From: Clostridia bacterium
GTDB lineage: Bacteria > Bacillota > Clostridia > Monoglobales > Monoglobaceae
DNA: 64,000 bases
Assembly: GCA_017620615.1 (NCBI GenBank)
Contig: JAGAUW010000006.1
Span: forward strand, 62,001 to 126,000
Reading direction: 5' to 3'
The translations under genes were made by a program, and so were the position numbers. This document shows, one piece after another, positions 1-9,745 of this stretch (its first letter is position 1; each line of letters opens with the position of its first letter). The notes under the pieces were generated by a model. The model was not told the DNA's origin. It ran no database searches and saw only the letters and a program-made list of their open reading frames with translations.

Positions 1-2
1 TT

Positions 3-3000
3 TTTGAAGATATGAAGTTCTTTTTTGGTGAAAAGGTTTTGTTTTTCCCTGAGCGTGAGCTTATGTTTTATGACATAGAGGCGGCGGCAAATGATATAAA
101 AAAGAAACGTCTTGATGTTATTGAAAAACTTATAGACTTCCCAGATGAATATTCGGTTGTGACAACTGCGACAGCACTGAGGGGAATAACCGTTTCGAAG
201 GAATTTTATGAAGAACGGTCAATCTCTCTGAAAGTAGGAGATGAAATTGAACTTGACGAGCTCCAAAAGATAATGACAGATTTTGGCTATACTAGATGCG
301 ATTTGGTTGAGGGTGCAGGTCAGTTCAGCATTCGAGGCGGTATTTTTGACTTTTTCCCATTTTGGAGTGATGTGGCTTTTCGCATTGAATTTTTTGATAC
401 CGAGGTGGACTCAATTAGGGCGTTTCAGGTGGAAACACAGCGAACCTTGAGCGGAACTGATTTACCAGAAACAGTGAAAATAACCCCTGCGGATGAGCTT
501 GCTATGGACAAGGACAAAAGAACAGAATGTGCAGAGAGGCTCAGAACCGAGGCAAATGCTATCTGCAAAAAGAAAGACCAGACGGATGAAACTTTAAAGC
601 TTATAGCACGGCTGAAGCGTGATGCCGAAAGGATTGAGGAGGGCATTACATTTCCCTCAAGGGATAGGTATATTCCTATGTTTTACCCCGAAAATATGCC
701 GTGTCTGCTCGATTTTTTTTCAGATGGATATATTGCGTTTATTGATGATGCGTCAAGTGTGTCAGCAGCAGTGAAAGCAGAGGAAACAAGACTTTCCGAA
801 GATCTTAAGGATATGCTTGATAGGGGGATTATCCCTAAAAGCTCTATGAAATACATGGGCGACTATGGAGAGATGGTGAAAAAACTGTCAGCTATGGGTC
901 TTGTGTGTATGAATGTGCTGTCACATCAAAACCCTGACATAAAGCCCAAGAAACTGGTAGGATTTACAGCAAAAAGTCTTACGGGATATGATGGCAAAAT
1001 GGAATTCTTTTATGATGCATTGAGCTTTTATCAAAAGAACAAATATAAGACGATTATTTTGGCAGGCTCAAAGCATCGCATGGAAAATCTTCACAGACAA
1101 CTTGAAGATGAGAGTATTATTGCGACTTTAAGCGAGGATTTTGATGATTTACCTGATGATGGGAAAATATTGGTTACCCAAGGAGCACTTTCTTCGGGAT
1201 TTGAATATCCGCTGATAAGAACGGTTGTAATAAGCGATAAAGAGATTTTTGGCGACAGAAAGAAAAAGCGCAAGAAAAAGGCGATAGGCCGTGAAAACAG
1301 AATAGAAAATTTCACCGACATAAGTGTGGGTGATTTTGTGGTGCATCAAAACCACGGAATAGGACAGTACACGGGAATAGAACGACTCACAGTGGAGGGG
1401 GCGCAGAAAGACTATTTAAAAATTGTATATAAGGGTGGGGACAGCCTTTATGTGCCGTCAGACCAGCTGAATCTTATATACAAGCACACCGCAAGAGGCG
1501 AGGGACAAGTGAAACTCAATAGCCTTGGCGGTCAGGAATGGAATCGTGCAAAGCAAAGGGTGAAAGAATCCTGTCAGGATATGGCAAAAGAGCTTGTTGA
1601 ACTTTATGCCAAAAGGGAAACCTTGAGAGGAATTGAGTTTTCAAAGGATGCCCCGTGGCAAAAGGATTTTGAAGCAGCTTTCCCTTATGAAGAAACTGAT
1701 GACCAGCTTCGATGTATTGAAGAAGTGAAACGGGATATGGAAAGACCAAGACCTATGGAACGTCTCCTTTGCGGTGACGTGGGCTACGGGAAAACCGAGG
1801 TGGCTATGCGTGCCGCTTTCAAAGCTATTATGGACGGATATCAGGTGGCATATCTTGTTCCAACAACCATTCTTGCAAATCAGCATTTTGTTAATTTCAG
1901 ACAGAGAATGAAGGACTATCCCATCAACGTAGAAAACCTTTCACGTTTTTCAACACCCGCACAACAGAAAAAGACGGTCAAAGGACTGAAAGATGGAGAA
2001 ATTGATATAGTAATTGGGACACACAAGCTCCTTCAGGAATCGGTGAGCTTCAAAAAGCTTGGGCTTTTGATTATTGATGAAGAACAAAGATTTGGGGTTG
2101 CCCACAAGGAAAAAATCAAGGAAATGAAAAAGGAAATAGACGTCCTTTCTCTCTCTGCAACGCCTATACCCAGAACTCTTCATATGTCAATGTCGGGGAT
2201 TCGGGATATGAGTTTGCTTTCAGAGCCGCCTGAGGACAGATATCCCGTTGCCACATACGTTATGGAATTTGATGCTGATGTAATCCGTGAGGCAATAGCC
2301 AAAGAGTTATCAAGGGGCGGTCAGGTTTATTATCTTCACAACCGTGTTCAGGGGATTGAAAAGACAGCAAAAATGATTTCAGATATGATTCCTGATGCAA
2401 ATGTTGCGACAGCTCATGGGAAAATGGCGGAAAGCCAGCTCGAAAAGGTTATGCTTGAGATGTCAAACGGTGAAATTGACGTGCTCGTTTGCACCACCAT
2501 AATCGAAACAGGTCTTGATATAGCAAATGTAAACACCATAATAATTGAGGATGCGGACCGACTTGGACTTGCCCAGCTTTATCAGCTGAGAGGCAGAGTT
2601 GGTCGTTCAAATCGTCTGGCTTATGCATATCTCACATATCACAGAGACAAGGTTCTCAATGAGGACGCACAAAAAAGACTTAAGGCTATTCGTGAATTTA
2701 CGGAGTTTGGCTCAGGCTTTAAAATTGCTATGCGCGACCTTGAAATCCGTGGCGCAGGAAACGTCATAGGCGTTCAGCAAAGCGGACATATGGACAGTGT
2801 GGGATATGATATGTATTGTAAGCTCTTGGGTGATGCAGTCCGTGAAATCAAGGGTGAGGAAATTATTGAAACAGTTGATACTTTGGTTGATTTTCCTGTC
2901 AGTGCATTTATTCCTGAAAACTATATCAGGGCACACAATCAGCGTATTGCGGCATACAAGAAGATTGCGGCTATTGAAACCGAAGAGGATTTTGAGGATG

Positions 3001-3314
3001 TATATGATGAACTTCTTGACAGATATGGGGATGTGACAGAAGTGGTACGCAATCTTATGACGGTTTCGCTTATACAAAAGATTGCGTCAAAGAAGAAGTT
3101 TACTGAACTGAAAGGTCAGAAAAACAGCCTGATTATGCTTTTTGACGGAGAAAATGCTCCCGATTTTTCAAACTTCGTTGAAAGCGAGTATATGAAAAAC
3201 GGAAAGGCGCTAATAAAGTCCGGCAAAAAACCAAAGCTTATATGGAATTTTGACGAAACCGTAAAAGGCGAAAAATATCTTGAACTTATGAAAGAATTTA
3301 TTGAAAAAGTGTAG
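3..3314 (+). CDS. mfd: Transcription-repair coupling factor Mfd (5' end missing)
   Basis: Superfamily-2 DNA translocase that removes RNA polymerase stalled at DNA damage and recruits the UvrABC excision machinery. The reading frame is open to the window edge, so the N-terminus lies outside; about 1100 residues are visible against roughly 1150-1180 for the family. Visible parts in order: a UvrB-homology region with RGGIFDFFPF, a basic linker followed by the RNAP-interacting CarD-like domain (VGDFVVHQNHGIGQYTGIE), the helicase core with Walker A GDVGYGKTE, Walker B IIDEEQRFG, SATPIPRTL and QLRGRVGRS, then the C-terminal TRCF domain. The next gene is a PPIase 58 nt downstream. Identification is secure; only the start is unknown. 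Confidence 0.97.
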   Translation, partial: FEDMKFFFGEKVLFFPERELMFYDIEAAANDIKKKRLDVIEKLIDFPDEYSVVTTATALRGITVSKEFYEERSISLKVGDEIELDELQKIMTDFGYTRCDLVEGAGQFSIRGGIFDFFPFWSDVAFRIEFFDTEVDSIRAFQVETQRTLSGTDLPETVKITPADELAMDKDKRTECAERLRTEANAICKKKDQTDETLKLIARLKRDAERIEEGITFPSRDRYIPMFYPENMPCLLDFFSDGYIAFIDDASSVSAAVKAEETRLSEDLKDMLDRGIIPKSSMKYMGDYGEMVKKLSAMGLVCMNVLSHQNPDIKPKKLVGFTAKSLTGYDGKMEFFYDALSFYQKNKYKTIILAGSKHRMENLHRQLEDESIIATLSEDFDDLPDDGKILVTQGALSSGFEYPLIRTVVISDKEIFGDRKKKRKKKAIGRENRIENFTDISVGDFVVHQNHGIGQYTGIERLTVEGAQKDYLKIVYKGGDSLYVPSDQLNLIYKHTARGEGQVKLNSLGGQEWNRAKQRVKESCQDMAKELVELYAKRETLRGIEFSKDAPWQKDFEAAFPYEETDDQLRCIEEVKRDMERPRPMERLLCGDVGYGKTEVAMRAAFKAIMDGYQVAYLVPTTILANQHFVNFRQRMKDYPINVENLSRFSTPAQQKKTVKGLKDGEIDIVIGTHKLLQESVSFKKLGLLIIDEEQRFGVAHKEKIKEMKKEIDVLSLSATPIPRTLHMSMSGIRDMSLLSEPPEDRYPVATYVMEFDADVIREAIAKELSRGGQVYYLHNRVQGIEKTAKMISDMIPDANVATAHGKMAESQLEKVMLEMSNGEIDVLVCTTIIETGLDIANVNTIIIEDADRLGLAQLYQLRGRVGRSNRLAYAYLTYHRDKVLNEDAQKRLKAIREFTEFGSGFKIAMRDLEIRGAGNVIGVQQSGHMDSVGYDMYCKLLGDAVREIKGEEIIETVDTLVDFPVSAFIPENYIRAHNQRIAAYKKIAAIETEEDFEDVYDELLDRYGDVTEVVRNLMTVSLIQKIASKKKFTELKGQKNSLIMLFDGENAPDFSNFVESEYMKNGKALIKSGKKPKLIWNFDETVKGEKYLELMKEFIEKV

Positions 3315-3340
3315 ACGATTTGGCTTTTTTGATGTATAAT
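3312..3340 (+). promoter_or_regulatory. Weak sigma-A-like promoter before the PPIase gene
   Basis: TAGACG and TATAAT are separated by 17 nt, with a perfect -10 and a 4/6 match at -35. It overlaps the mfd stop codon, so the PPIase gene may be transcribed independently. Confidence 0.45.
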
Positions 3341-3372
3341 CAAATCAAGAAAAAAGAAAAGAGGCAAAGTAT

Positions 3373-4767
3373 ATGGAAAATGAAAATATAAGAGAAAACG
3401 AAAACTTAAACCCGGAAGAAACAGAAACTGAAAACGTGGTAGTTCCCGAAGAAATTTCTGCTGAAACGGTTGAAGGTGCGATTGAAGAAACCATTGAAGA
3501 AATGACACTGGAGGATGAAGAAGTTTCGTCTGATGAGGATATTATTGGCGAAGAGTGGCAGGTAGAGGATGCGCCAATAGCGGTGGAACTTACCGAAGAA
3601 GAGCTTGCAGCAATTCGTGAGGCAAAGAAAAAGAGAACAGCAAAAGTTTTGATTATTTCAGGAATTGTGGCGCTTTTCGTGGCTTTGTGTGCGGCTTTTT
3701 ATTGTTACAGCGAGGGAGTGGGGAGCAAAACCGCAATTGATACTCCTATGCAGGTGAGCGAGCTTTACCTTACAGGCATGAATGACAATGTAAAATTCCA
3801 GTCACCTCTGACCACTATTTTCAAAACAATGCTTGGCAAGGAAAAAGATGCCGTTATGACCATCAACGGCAAAGCGGTGGATGAAGATATTTTTTCATAT
3901 ATAACAAATATGCTTGGACTTAACAGCGTTTCAAGTCTCATCCAGACAGGAATGCTGACGTCGATTGAAAATTTCAAGTGGGATATGCCAGAATATACCA
4001 CTGGACTTTCTTATCTTGAATATGCCAAGGGGCTTGGACTCAACAGCCTTATACCCATTTATTCCTTGGTGGCAGACGGCGAAAAACACGGTATTGCACT
4101 CACTGAGGAAGAAGAGAAAAAAATCAGAGATGGCATTGAAGAGTTGAAAGCTCAATATGGTGAAAATTTTGAGCTTGCTCTCAAACAGAACGGCTTTGAC
4201 AGCGAAGAAACTATGTTTGAAGTTCAAAAAATTGATGCACTTGCAGAAAAAACATCAAAGGATGTTCAAGCTGACATTTCAAAATATGTGTCTACCGATG
4301 AAATCATCAAAAATGAAGCACAAGAAAAGGTAACCGTAAAGCATATTCTTATTGCTTTTGATAGCGACATGACAGGTGATGTTACTGACGAGATGAAAGA
4401 CACAGCAAAGAAGACTGCAGAAGAAGTTCTTGCAAAAGTGAAGAAAGGCGAAGATTTTGACAAGCTCGTTGAGAAATACAACCAGGACCCTGGTGCCACT
4501 GACGAGGGTTACACCTTTGCGGCTGATGGTTCTATGGTTAAAGCCTTTGAGGATGCATCCTTTGCTCTCAAGGTGGGCGAGACAAGCGAATTGGTGGCGA
4601 CTTCATATGGCTACCACATAATCAAAAGGATTGAACGAAAAGTAAGTATGCAGGATTATATGGAATACATTATGAGCACATCAAAGGTAAAAATCAAAAA
4701 AGGCAAATTTAATGATACAGGTATCACGATAAATCTTGAAGACTATTTTGGAGCGCCTGCAGAATAA
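3373..4767 (+). CDS. Membrane-anchored parvulin-type peptidyl-prolyl isomerase (PrsA/SurA-like)
   Basis: Predicted extracytoplasmic folding catalyst. The 464-residue protein starts with an unusual, strongly acidic tail of about 85 residues. A KKKR stop-like cluster and one membrane segment (about residues 91-112) follow, giving a type II topology with the catalytic part outside. A SurA-type chaperone region comes next. The rotamase domain runs from about residue 317 to 422 (VKHILIAF at its start, GYHIIKRIER at its end). There is no lipobox, unlike classical PrsA, which is a lipoprotein. The ATG is preceded by AAAGAGGC. It follows mfd and ends at a terminator, so it is probably monocistronic. 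Family assignment is firm; client proteins are unknown. Confidence 0.88.
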   Translation: MENENIRENENLNPEETETENVVVPEEISAETVEGAIEETIEEMTLEDEEVSSDEDIIGEEWQVEDAPIAVELTEEELAAIREAKKKRTAKVLIISGIVALFVALCAAFYCYSEGVGSKTAIDTPMQVSELYLTGMNDNVKFQSPLTTIFKTMLGKEKDAVMTINGKAVDEDIFSYITNMLGLNSVSSLIQTGMLTSIENFKWDMPEYTTGLSYLEYAKGLGLNSLIPIYSLVADGEKHGIALTEEEEKKIRDGIEELKAQYGENFELALKQNGFDSEETMFEVQKIDALAEKTSKDVQADISKYVSTDEIIKNEAQEKVTVKHILIAFDSDMTGDVTDEMKDTAKKTAEEVLAKVKKGEDFDKLVEKYNQDPGATDEGYTFAADGSMVKAFEDASFALKVGETSELVATSYGYHIIKRIERKVSMQDYMEYIMSTSKVKIKKGKFNDTGITINLEDYFGAPAE

Positions 4768-4774
4768 TACACAA

Positions 4775-4816
4775 AAGGCAACTGCTGTGACTGCGGTTGC
4801 CTTTGACTTAATTTTT
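4775..4816 (+). terminator. Rho-independent terminator after the PPIase gene
   Basis: An 11-bp stem (AAGGCAACTGC / GCGGTTGCCTT, one G-U) with a 7-nt loop at 4775-4803, followed by a T-rich tract near 4810. Confidence 0.75.
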
Positions 4817-4847
4817 ATGAAAAATACCAAAGACAGGTGGTGAGGCT

Positions 4848-5330
4848 ATGTCAGCTTATTCAATAATTTCATCTCTTCTCAGCTATGTGTTTACAACCAT
4901 AATTTATCTTTTTATTTTCAGTGTAATAGCTCTTATCTATATGGACATAAAGAAAATGGGAAAGAAAGAAAAGGACGAGCAGGCAGATACCTCTTGTCTT
5001 AAAGATAAAAGCGTTGACCATTATGGGATTTTAAAAACTGTGAAAAACAAAAAAATGGGCGATGTTAAGATAAAAGCTGCCTATCGCATAAATGGAAAAG
5101 GCGTAATAATAGGTCGCAGCAAGGACTGTGACATATGCATAAATCACAAATTTGTGTCGGTTGAGCATTTTCAGGTGTGGTATGACGAGGGCTGCTGGTA
5201 CTTGGGTGATATGGGCAGCAAAAACGGTACATACTTAAACGGCACAAGAATCAAAAAAGTGAAGGTTTTGCAAAGTGGTGACAGCATAGCTTTTGGCGGA
5301 TTTGAGTTCATATTCAGGGAGGAAGACTGA
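4848..5330 (+). CDS. FHA-domain protein with N-terminal membrane anchor
   Basis: Phosphothreonine-binding forkhead-associated protein, 160 residues. Residues about 8-32 form one hydrophobic segment and a charged cytoplasmic linker follows. The FHA domain fills about residues 85-155, with the core motifs GRSKDCDI, SVEHFQV and GSKNGTYLNG, so the phosphopeptide-binding Arg, Ser and Asn are all present. The stop codon overlaps the ATG of the SEDS gene by one base (TGATG), indicating translational coupling. FHA-SEDS-PBP operons are common in Actinobacteria and Clostridia, where Ser/Thr phosphorylation regulates wall synthesis. No Ser/Thr kinase gene is in this window, so the phospho-ligand is unknown. 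Confidence 0.88.
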   Translation: MSAYSIISSLLSYVFTTIIYLFIFSVIALIYMDIKKMGKKEKDEQADTSCLKDKSVDHYGILKTVKNKKMGDVKIKAAYRINGKGVIIGRSKDCDICINHKFVSVEHFQVWYDEGCWYLGDMGSKNGTYLNGTRIKKVKVLQSGDSIAFGGFEFIFREED

Positions 5331-6565
5331 TGAAAAGGGCAAATTACAGACTGCCCGCGTATCTTCTTGTTATTATGAATGTGCTCGGGTTTTTGCTTGT
5401 GTTTATGGCAAATGATTATCAGCTTAACGTTCTTTACGTGGGGCTTGGTATGATGTGCCTTTTTTTGCTTATATACTCAATATTGGTGATTTGCCGGATG
5501 GGGGATAAATTTTTGGTGCTTATTGCATCCATGCTTATGACCATAGGCGTTCTTATGCTGTGCAGGCTCAATATTGTGACGGGAGCAAGGCAAATTGTGT
5601 GGATTGGCATCGGTGGCATTGTGTTTTTTGCTACATACACGATTTATTACAATATTCGTTTCTGGCACAAGCTGTGGTTTTTGTATGCTGCTTTGGGAGT
5701 GGCGCTTTTTGTTATAACTCTTGTTTTCGGAAAGACAGTTAATGGCTCAAAAAACTGGATTGACATTGGGCCTATCGCCTTTCAGCCCTCAGAAATAACA
5801 AAAATTCTTTATGTTATGTTCCTTTCCTGCCATTATTCAAAATCTTGGGAAAAACCGTTTCTCAGGGTTTCTCCTATGTATATGACGGGGTTTGTGACAT
5901 ACACTTACATTTTGTTTCTTATGCTTCAGCGTGACTGGGGTACAATTTTGGTTATATTTTCCATATTCATTTTTATGATATACATTTATGAAGAGAAAAA
6001 GTGGTTTCTCTGGGCAAACGTGGGTGCGGCAACGGTTGTGGCTCTCATTGGTTACGAGTTCTTGTATCATATTCAGGTGCGTGTTGGGGTATGGCTTGAC
6101 CCTTGGGCTGATGTTTCAAACAAAGGCTATCAGATTGCCCAGTCACTTTTTGCTATTGCATCGGGAGGATATTTTGGCAGAGGTCTTGGCAACGGCTCAC
6201 CTCATTATATACCCGAGGTGCATACTGATTTTATTTTCTCTGCGATATGTGAGGAAATGGGTGTCTTTGGCGGTGCGGCAGTTATTATTTTGTTCTTTTT
6301 GCTTTTTTACAGATGCTTCAAGGTTACACTCAATGCTGAAAATGAATATAATAAGGCGGTTGGTGCAGGGCTTACACTTATGTTTGCACTCCAAACTTTC
6401 ATAATCATCGGCGGTGTAACGAAGTTTATTCCCCTGACGGGCATAACCTTGCCTTTTGTGAGTTATGGCGGAACATCCATTGTTGTCAGCTTTGCGTCAC
6501 TTGGAATAATTCAGGCGATTTCTGCCATTGAGGACAGAAAGGGGGCGGAAGCACTTGAACAATAA
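5330..6565 (+). CDS. SEDS-family peptidoglycan glycosyltransferase (FtsW/RodA/SpoVE)
   Basis: Polytopic membrane enzyme polymerising lipid II into glycan strands, working with a class B penicillin-binding protein. The 411-residue protein has about ten hydrophobic segments. SEDS signatures are GSKNWIDIGPIAFQPSEITK, the region DFIFSAICEEMG and the C-terminal PFVSYGGTS. Sequence alone does not say whether it serves division (FtsW), elongation (RodA) or sporulation (SpoVE). The adjacent class B PBP gene, whose start overlaps this stop codon, is the obvious partner. The ATG overlaps the FHA gene by one base. Confidence 0.93.
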   Translation: MKRANYRLPAYLLVIMNVLGFLLVFMANDYQLNVLYVGLGMMCLFLLIYSILVICRMGDKFLVLIASMLMTIGVLMLCRLNIVTGARQIVWIGIGGIVFFATYTIYYNIRFWHKLWFLYAALGVALFVITLVFGKTVNGSKNWIDIGPIAFQPSEITKILYVMFLSCHYSKSWEKPFLRVSPMYMTGFVTYTYILFLMLQRDWGTILVIFSIFIFMIYIYEEKKWFLWANVGAATVVALIGYEFLYHIQVRVGVWLDPWADVSNKGYQIAQSLFAIASGGYFGRGLGNGSPHYIPEVHTDFIFSAICEEMGVFGGAAVIILFFLLFYRCFKVTLNAENEYNKAVGAGLTLMFALQTFIIIGGVTKFIPLTGITLPFVSYGGTSIVVSFASLGIIQAISAIEDRKGAEALEQ

Positions 6566-7931
6566 CAGAAAAATTATCCGTGTACTTGTTGTGGTTTCGG
6601 CGCTTTTTCTCATGCTTCTTACATACCTTTTGTATTTCAATATGTTTGAAGCGAAATCCGTAGCTACCAATCCGTATAACCGCAGACAGTGGGACGACGA
6701 AAAATATGTTACACGTGGTACGATTTATGACAATGACGGCGTGGTTCTTGCTGAAACTGTCGGGGACGGTGAAACGATAAAACGTGAATATCCCTATGGC
6801 AGACTTTACAGCCACGTTATCGGGTATTGTTCTCAGGTTTACGGAAAAAGTCTGCTTGAAAGAGAGTTTGACAGCGACCTTTTGGGAAAGGGCGATATTG
6901 ATATTTTTCAAGGCAACAAAAAGAAAGGCTTTGACCTCAACCTTACCATAAAAAATTCTCTGCAAAAATATGCTTATGAACAGCTGAGGGGGAAGAAGGG
7001 CGCAATAGTGGCGCTTGAGCCACAAAGCGGAAAGATACTTGCTATGGTGAGTCTTCCTGACTTTGAGCCATCAGCGGACAATCTTGAAAAGAACTGGAAC
7101 GATATTGTCGAAGATGAGTCGGCACCGCTTGTTGCAAGAGCGTTTTCGGGGCTTTACCCACCGGGCTCAACCTACAAAATAGTGACAGCTGCCGCGGCTT
7201 TTGAGAACGGTTTTCTGGGGCAAACTTTCGAGGATACAGGAGCGTTTGAAAAGGGTGATTTGAAGGTTGAAAATTTCGGCAACAAAAAGTATGGCGAGAT
7301 TTCCTTTGAACGTGGCTTTGAGGTGTCCAGCAACCAGATTTTCTGCACAGTGGGCTTTGAACTGGGAAGTGAAAAGGTTCTTGAAATTGCCGAAAGATTT
7401 GGAGTAGGCAAAAATATTGATTTTGATATTGATGCATCAAGCAGCCGCATTGAATACAAAAAAATGACAGACGAAGATGCTGCTCTTGTGTCAATAGGTC
7501 AGGGACAGCTTCTTGTTTCACCTCTTCATATGGCTATGATTTGTGGCGGAATCGCAAATGACGGAGTTATGATGACGCCATATGTGGTGGACAGCGTGAC
7601 GAAGAATGAAGCCGTTATCAGTAAAACTCGTCCCAAAACCTTTGCGCAGCCAATAGACAAAGGGTGTGCAGATTATATCAAGGAGCTTATGGTGAATACG
7701 GTGAAATCAGGTACGGGAAGCCGTGCATCAATCTGGGGGATTGACGTTGCGGGAAAGACGGGAACTGCTGAAAATGAGACGGAAAAAGACCACGCTTGGT
7801 TTGTGGGTTTTGCACCTGCTGATGCGCCACAAATAGCTGTTGCAGTGGTCATTGAAAATTCAGGTAAAAGCGGTGGGGATGTGGCGGCACCCATTGCGGG
7901 GAATATTATAAGAAAATACCTTGGAAAATAA
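6555..7931 (+). CDS. Class B penicillin-binding protein (PBP2/PbpA-like transpeptidase)
   Basis: D,D-transpeptidase that cross-links peptidoglycan outside the cell. I place the start at TTG 6555 because AAAGGGGG lies 9-10 nt upstream; another in-frame TTG at 6528 lacks a ribosome site. This gives 458 residues. One N-terminal membrane segment is followed by a short dimerisation region and the transpeptidase domain. Active-site motifs are complete: STYK (SxxK) in PPGSTYKIV, SSN in FEVSSNQIF, and KTGT in AGKTGTAEN. At about 460 residues it is a short class B enzyme. It overlaps the SEDS gene by 11 nt, consistent with a SEDS-PBP synthase pair under FHA control. Confidence 0.92.
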   Translation: MNNNRKIIRVLVVVSALFLMLLTYLLYFNMFEAKSVATNPYNRRQWDDEKYVTRGTIYDNDGVVLAETVGDGETIKREYPYGRLYSHVIGYCSQVYGKSLLEREFDSDLLGKGDIDIFQGNKKKGFDLNLTIKNSLQKYAYEQLRGKKGAIVALEPQSGKILAMVSLPDFEPSADNLEKNWNDIVEDESAPLVARAFSGLYPPGSTYKIVTAAAAFENGFLGQTFEDTGAFEKGDLKVENFGNKKYGEISFERGFEVSSNQIFCTVGFELGSEKVLEIAERFGVGKNIDFDIDASSSRIEYKKMTDEDAALVSIGQGQLLVSPLHMAMICGGIANDGVMMTPYVVDSVTKNEAVISKTRPKTFAQPIDKGCADYIKELMVNTVKSGTGSRASIWGIDVAGKTGTAENETEKDHAWFVGFAPADAPQIAVAVVIENSGKSGGDVAAPIAGNIIRKYLGK

Positions 7932-7946
7932 ATTCGGAGAAAATAA

Positions 7947-8690
7947 ATGAAAAATTGCAAAATGACGGTTGCCTATGACGGAACAAAGTACAATGGCTGG
8001 CAAAAGCAGGGCAACACAAACAACACCATTCAGGAAAAATTTGAAAATATTTTGGAAAGAATGACAGGACATAAAACAGAGGTACACGGCTCGGGCAGGA
8101 CGGACAAAGGCGTTCACGCAAAAGGACAGGTTGTCAGCTTCAAACTGAAATCCGATTTTGAAGATGAAGAAATCCTTGAATATATAAACAGATATTTGCC
8201 TGAAGACATAAGCGCCTTGGATATATGTGAGATGGATGAACGTTTTCACGCCCGGCTTTCGGCGAAACGAAAGACCTATATTTACAGGTTTTGGAACAGT
8301 CCCATTCACAACGCTTTTGAACATCGATTTTTGTATACTGTGGAGGATAAGCTTGATATAGAGAAAATGCAGAAAACCGCCGAGAACTTTTTGGGAAAGC
8401 ATGACTTTCTTGGTTTTTCATCGGTGAAGAAAACAAAAAAATCCACTGTGAGAACTATATACAGGTCAAAAATTGAAAGATGTGGAAATGAAATAAAGTT
8501 TATTGTGACTGCTAATGGTTTTCTTTATAATATGGTGAGAATTATGGCAGGAACAGTTCTTGAAGTGGGACTTTCAAAGCGTGAGCCAGATAGCGTTTTT
8601 GAGGTTTTTGAAAAAAAGGACAGAAACCTTGCAGGGACTACTTTACCGGGCAAAGGACTTTCGCTCCTCTCAGTGGAATATATGGATTGA
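7947..8690 (+). CDS. truA: tRNA pseudouridine(38-40) synthase TruA
   Basis: Converts uridines 38, 39 and 40 in the anticodon arm to pseudouridine. The 247-residue length is typical. The N-terminus reads VAYDGTKYNGWQ. The catalytic Asp is in GSGRTDKGVHA, and the C-terminal part has the family pattern NGFLYNMVRIMAGT. The gene starts 15 nt after the PBP stop and probably belongs to the same transcript. Nothing unusual. Confidence 0.96.
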   Translation: MKNCKMTVAYDGTKYNGWQKQGNTNNTIQEKFENILERMTGHKTEVHGSGRTDKGVHAKGQVVSFKLKSDFEDEEILEYINRYLPEDISALDICEMDERFHARLSAKRKTYIYRFWNSPIHNAFEHRFLYTVEDKLDIEKMQKTAENFLGKHDFLGFSSVKKTKKSTVRTIYRSKIERCGNEIKFIVTANGFLYNMVRIMAGTVLEVGLSKREPDSVFEVFEKKDRNLAGTTLPGKGLSLLSVEYMD

Positions 8691-8793
8691 TTCTTTTAAA
8701 TCGTTCAGGGTATTTAATGCAGAAAGTGTTAAATGTTGCCTTAAAAGATGTTTTGAAGTCATAAATAATATTGCAAATAGATGGTGAAAAAAT

Positions 8794-9720
8794 ATGAAAA
8801 TTTTTACAATTACATTAAATCCCGCTTTTGATGTGCATTTAGGGATTGAAAGACTCAAACTGCATACTGAAAATTATGCATATTCAGTAGCAAAGCATGC
8901 CGGCGGTAAAGGAGTAAACATTTCAAGGGCACTAAAAAGTTTTGGCATTGAAAATATGCCGTTTCTTGTTCTTGGGAAATCAGGCGGTGCAGAGTTTTTG
9001 GATTTGTTGAAAAAAGACGGGCTTTTGTGCCGTACCATTATGACTGATGGAATGGTTCGCGAAAACATTACGCTTCATGCAAGTGACGGTGAAACCCGTA
9101 TAAGCACTGAGGGCTGCGAAATAAGTGAAACTATCTTTGAGGAGCTGTTTGGTAGTATAAAAAATGAATGTAATGAAAATACGATAGTTACATTTACAGG
9201 CAGACTTCCCAAAGGAATTTCAAAAGAAAAAGCTGCAGAATTTCTTTTGAAAATAAGGGAGTTTGGCTTGAAAGTAGTAGTGGATTGCAATTCGTTTTCA
9301 AAGGACGAGCTTTTCAGGATAAAGCCATTTTTGATAAAACCAAACGAGCAGGAAATTGCACAGCTGACAGGGAAAAAGGCTGAAAACACTGAGGATGCTT
9401 TGAAGCTTGCAGAGGAACTTTGTGAAAAAGGAATAGAAAACGTGATTGTTTCTCTTGGGGAACAGGGTTTCTCGTACTGCAATAAAAACCATAAATTTAT
9501 TATATCAGTGCCTAAAGTGGAGGTGATTTCAACCATAGGTGCAGGGGACAGCCTGATTGCAGGCTTTGTTGCGGGAATGATAAAGGGTTTTGGCGTAGAG
9601 GAAACTCTCAGACTTGCGGCAGCGTTTGGAACGGCTGCGTGTCGTACAGTGGGAACAAATCCACCCCAAAGAAAAGAAATTGACAAAATATTTGAAAGGG
9701 TTATTTGCCAAAAAGTTTAA
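8794..9720 (+). CDS. PfkB-family sugar kinase, 1-phosphofructokinase-like
   Basis: ATP-dependent phosphosugar kinase of the ribokinase fold. The 308-residue protein begins with TLNPAFD, the hallmark of the 1-phosphofructokinase/tagatose-6-phosphate kinase branch. It carries the substrate-binding GGKGVNISRAL and ends with the catalytic GAGDSLIAGF, in which the Asp is the general base. Fructose-1-phosphate is the likeliest substrate, but no fructose PTS or FruR-type regulator is nearby, so tagatose-6-phosphate remains possible. It starts 103 nt after truA at an ATG preceded by GGTGA; I see no clear promoter in that gap. Confidence 0.88.
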   Translation: MKIFTITLNPAFDVHLGIERLKLHTENYAYSVAKHAGGKGVNISRALKSFGIENMPFLVLGKSGGAEFLDLLKKDGLLCRTIMTDGMVRENITLHASDGETRISTEGCEISETIFEELFGSIKNECNENTIVTFTGRLPKGISKEKAAEFLLKIREFGLKVVVDCNSFSKDELFRIKPFLIKPNEQEIAQLTGKKAENTEDALKLAEELCEKGIENVIVSLGEQGFSYCNKNHKFIISVPKVEVISTIGAGDSLIAGFVAGMIKGFGVEETLRLAAAFGTAACRTVGTNPPQRKEIDKIFERVICQKV

Positions 9721-9745
9721 ATGGCAAAAGACAGAGGTGAAAGAC

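Noticed and set aside
7042..8402. Long minus-strand open frames opposite the PBP and truA genes
   Set aside because: They overlap strongly conserved genes, lack ribosome sites and have compositionally odd translations.
9075..9686. A 203-codon open frame on the minus strand opposite the 1-phosphofructokinase-like gene
   Set aside because: It is fully antisense to a well-conserved kinase gene, has no recognisable domain and is Ser/Phe-rich as expected of a shadow frame.
9614..9745. N-terminal extension of the MATE gene back into the kinase gene
   Set aside because: It would overlap the kinase by more than 100 nt; GTG 9746 has its own ribosome site and gives the normal MATE length.
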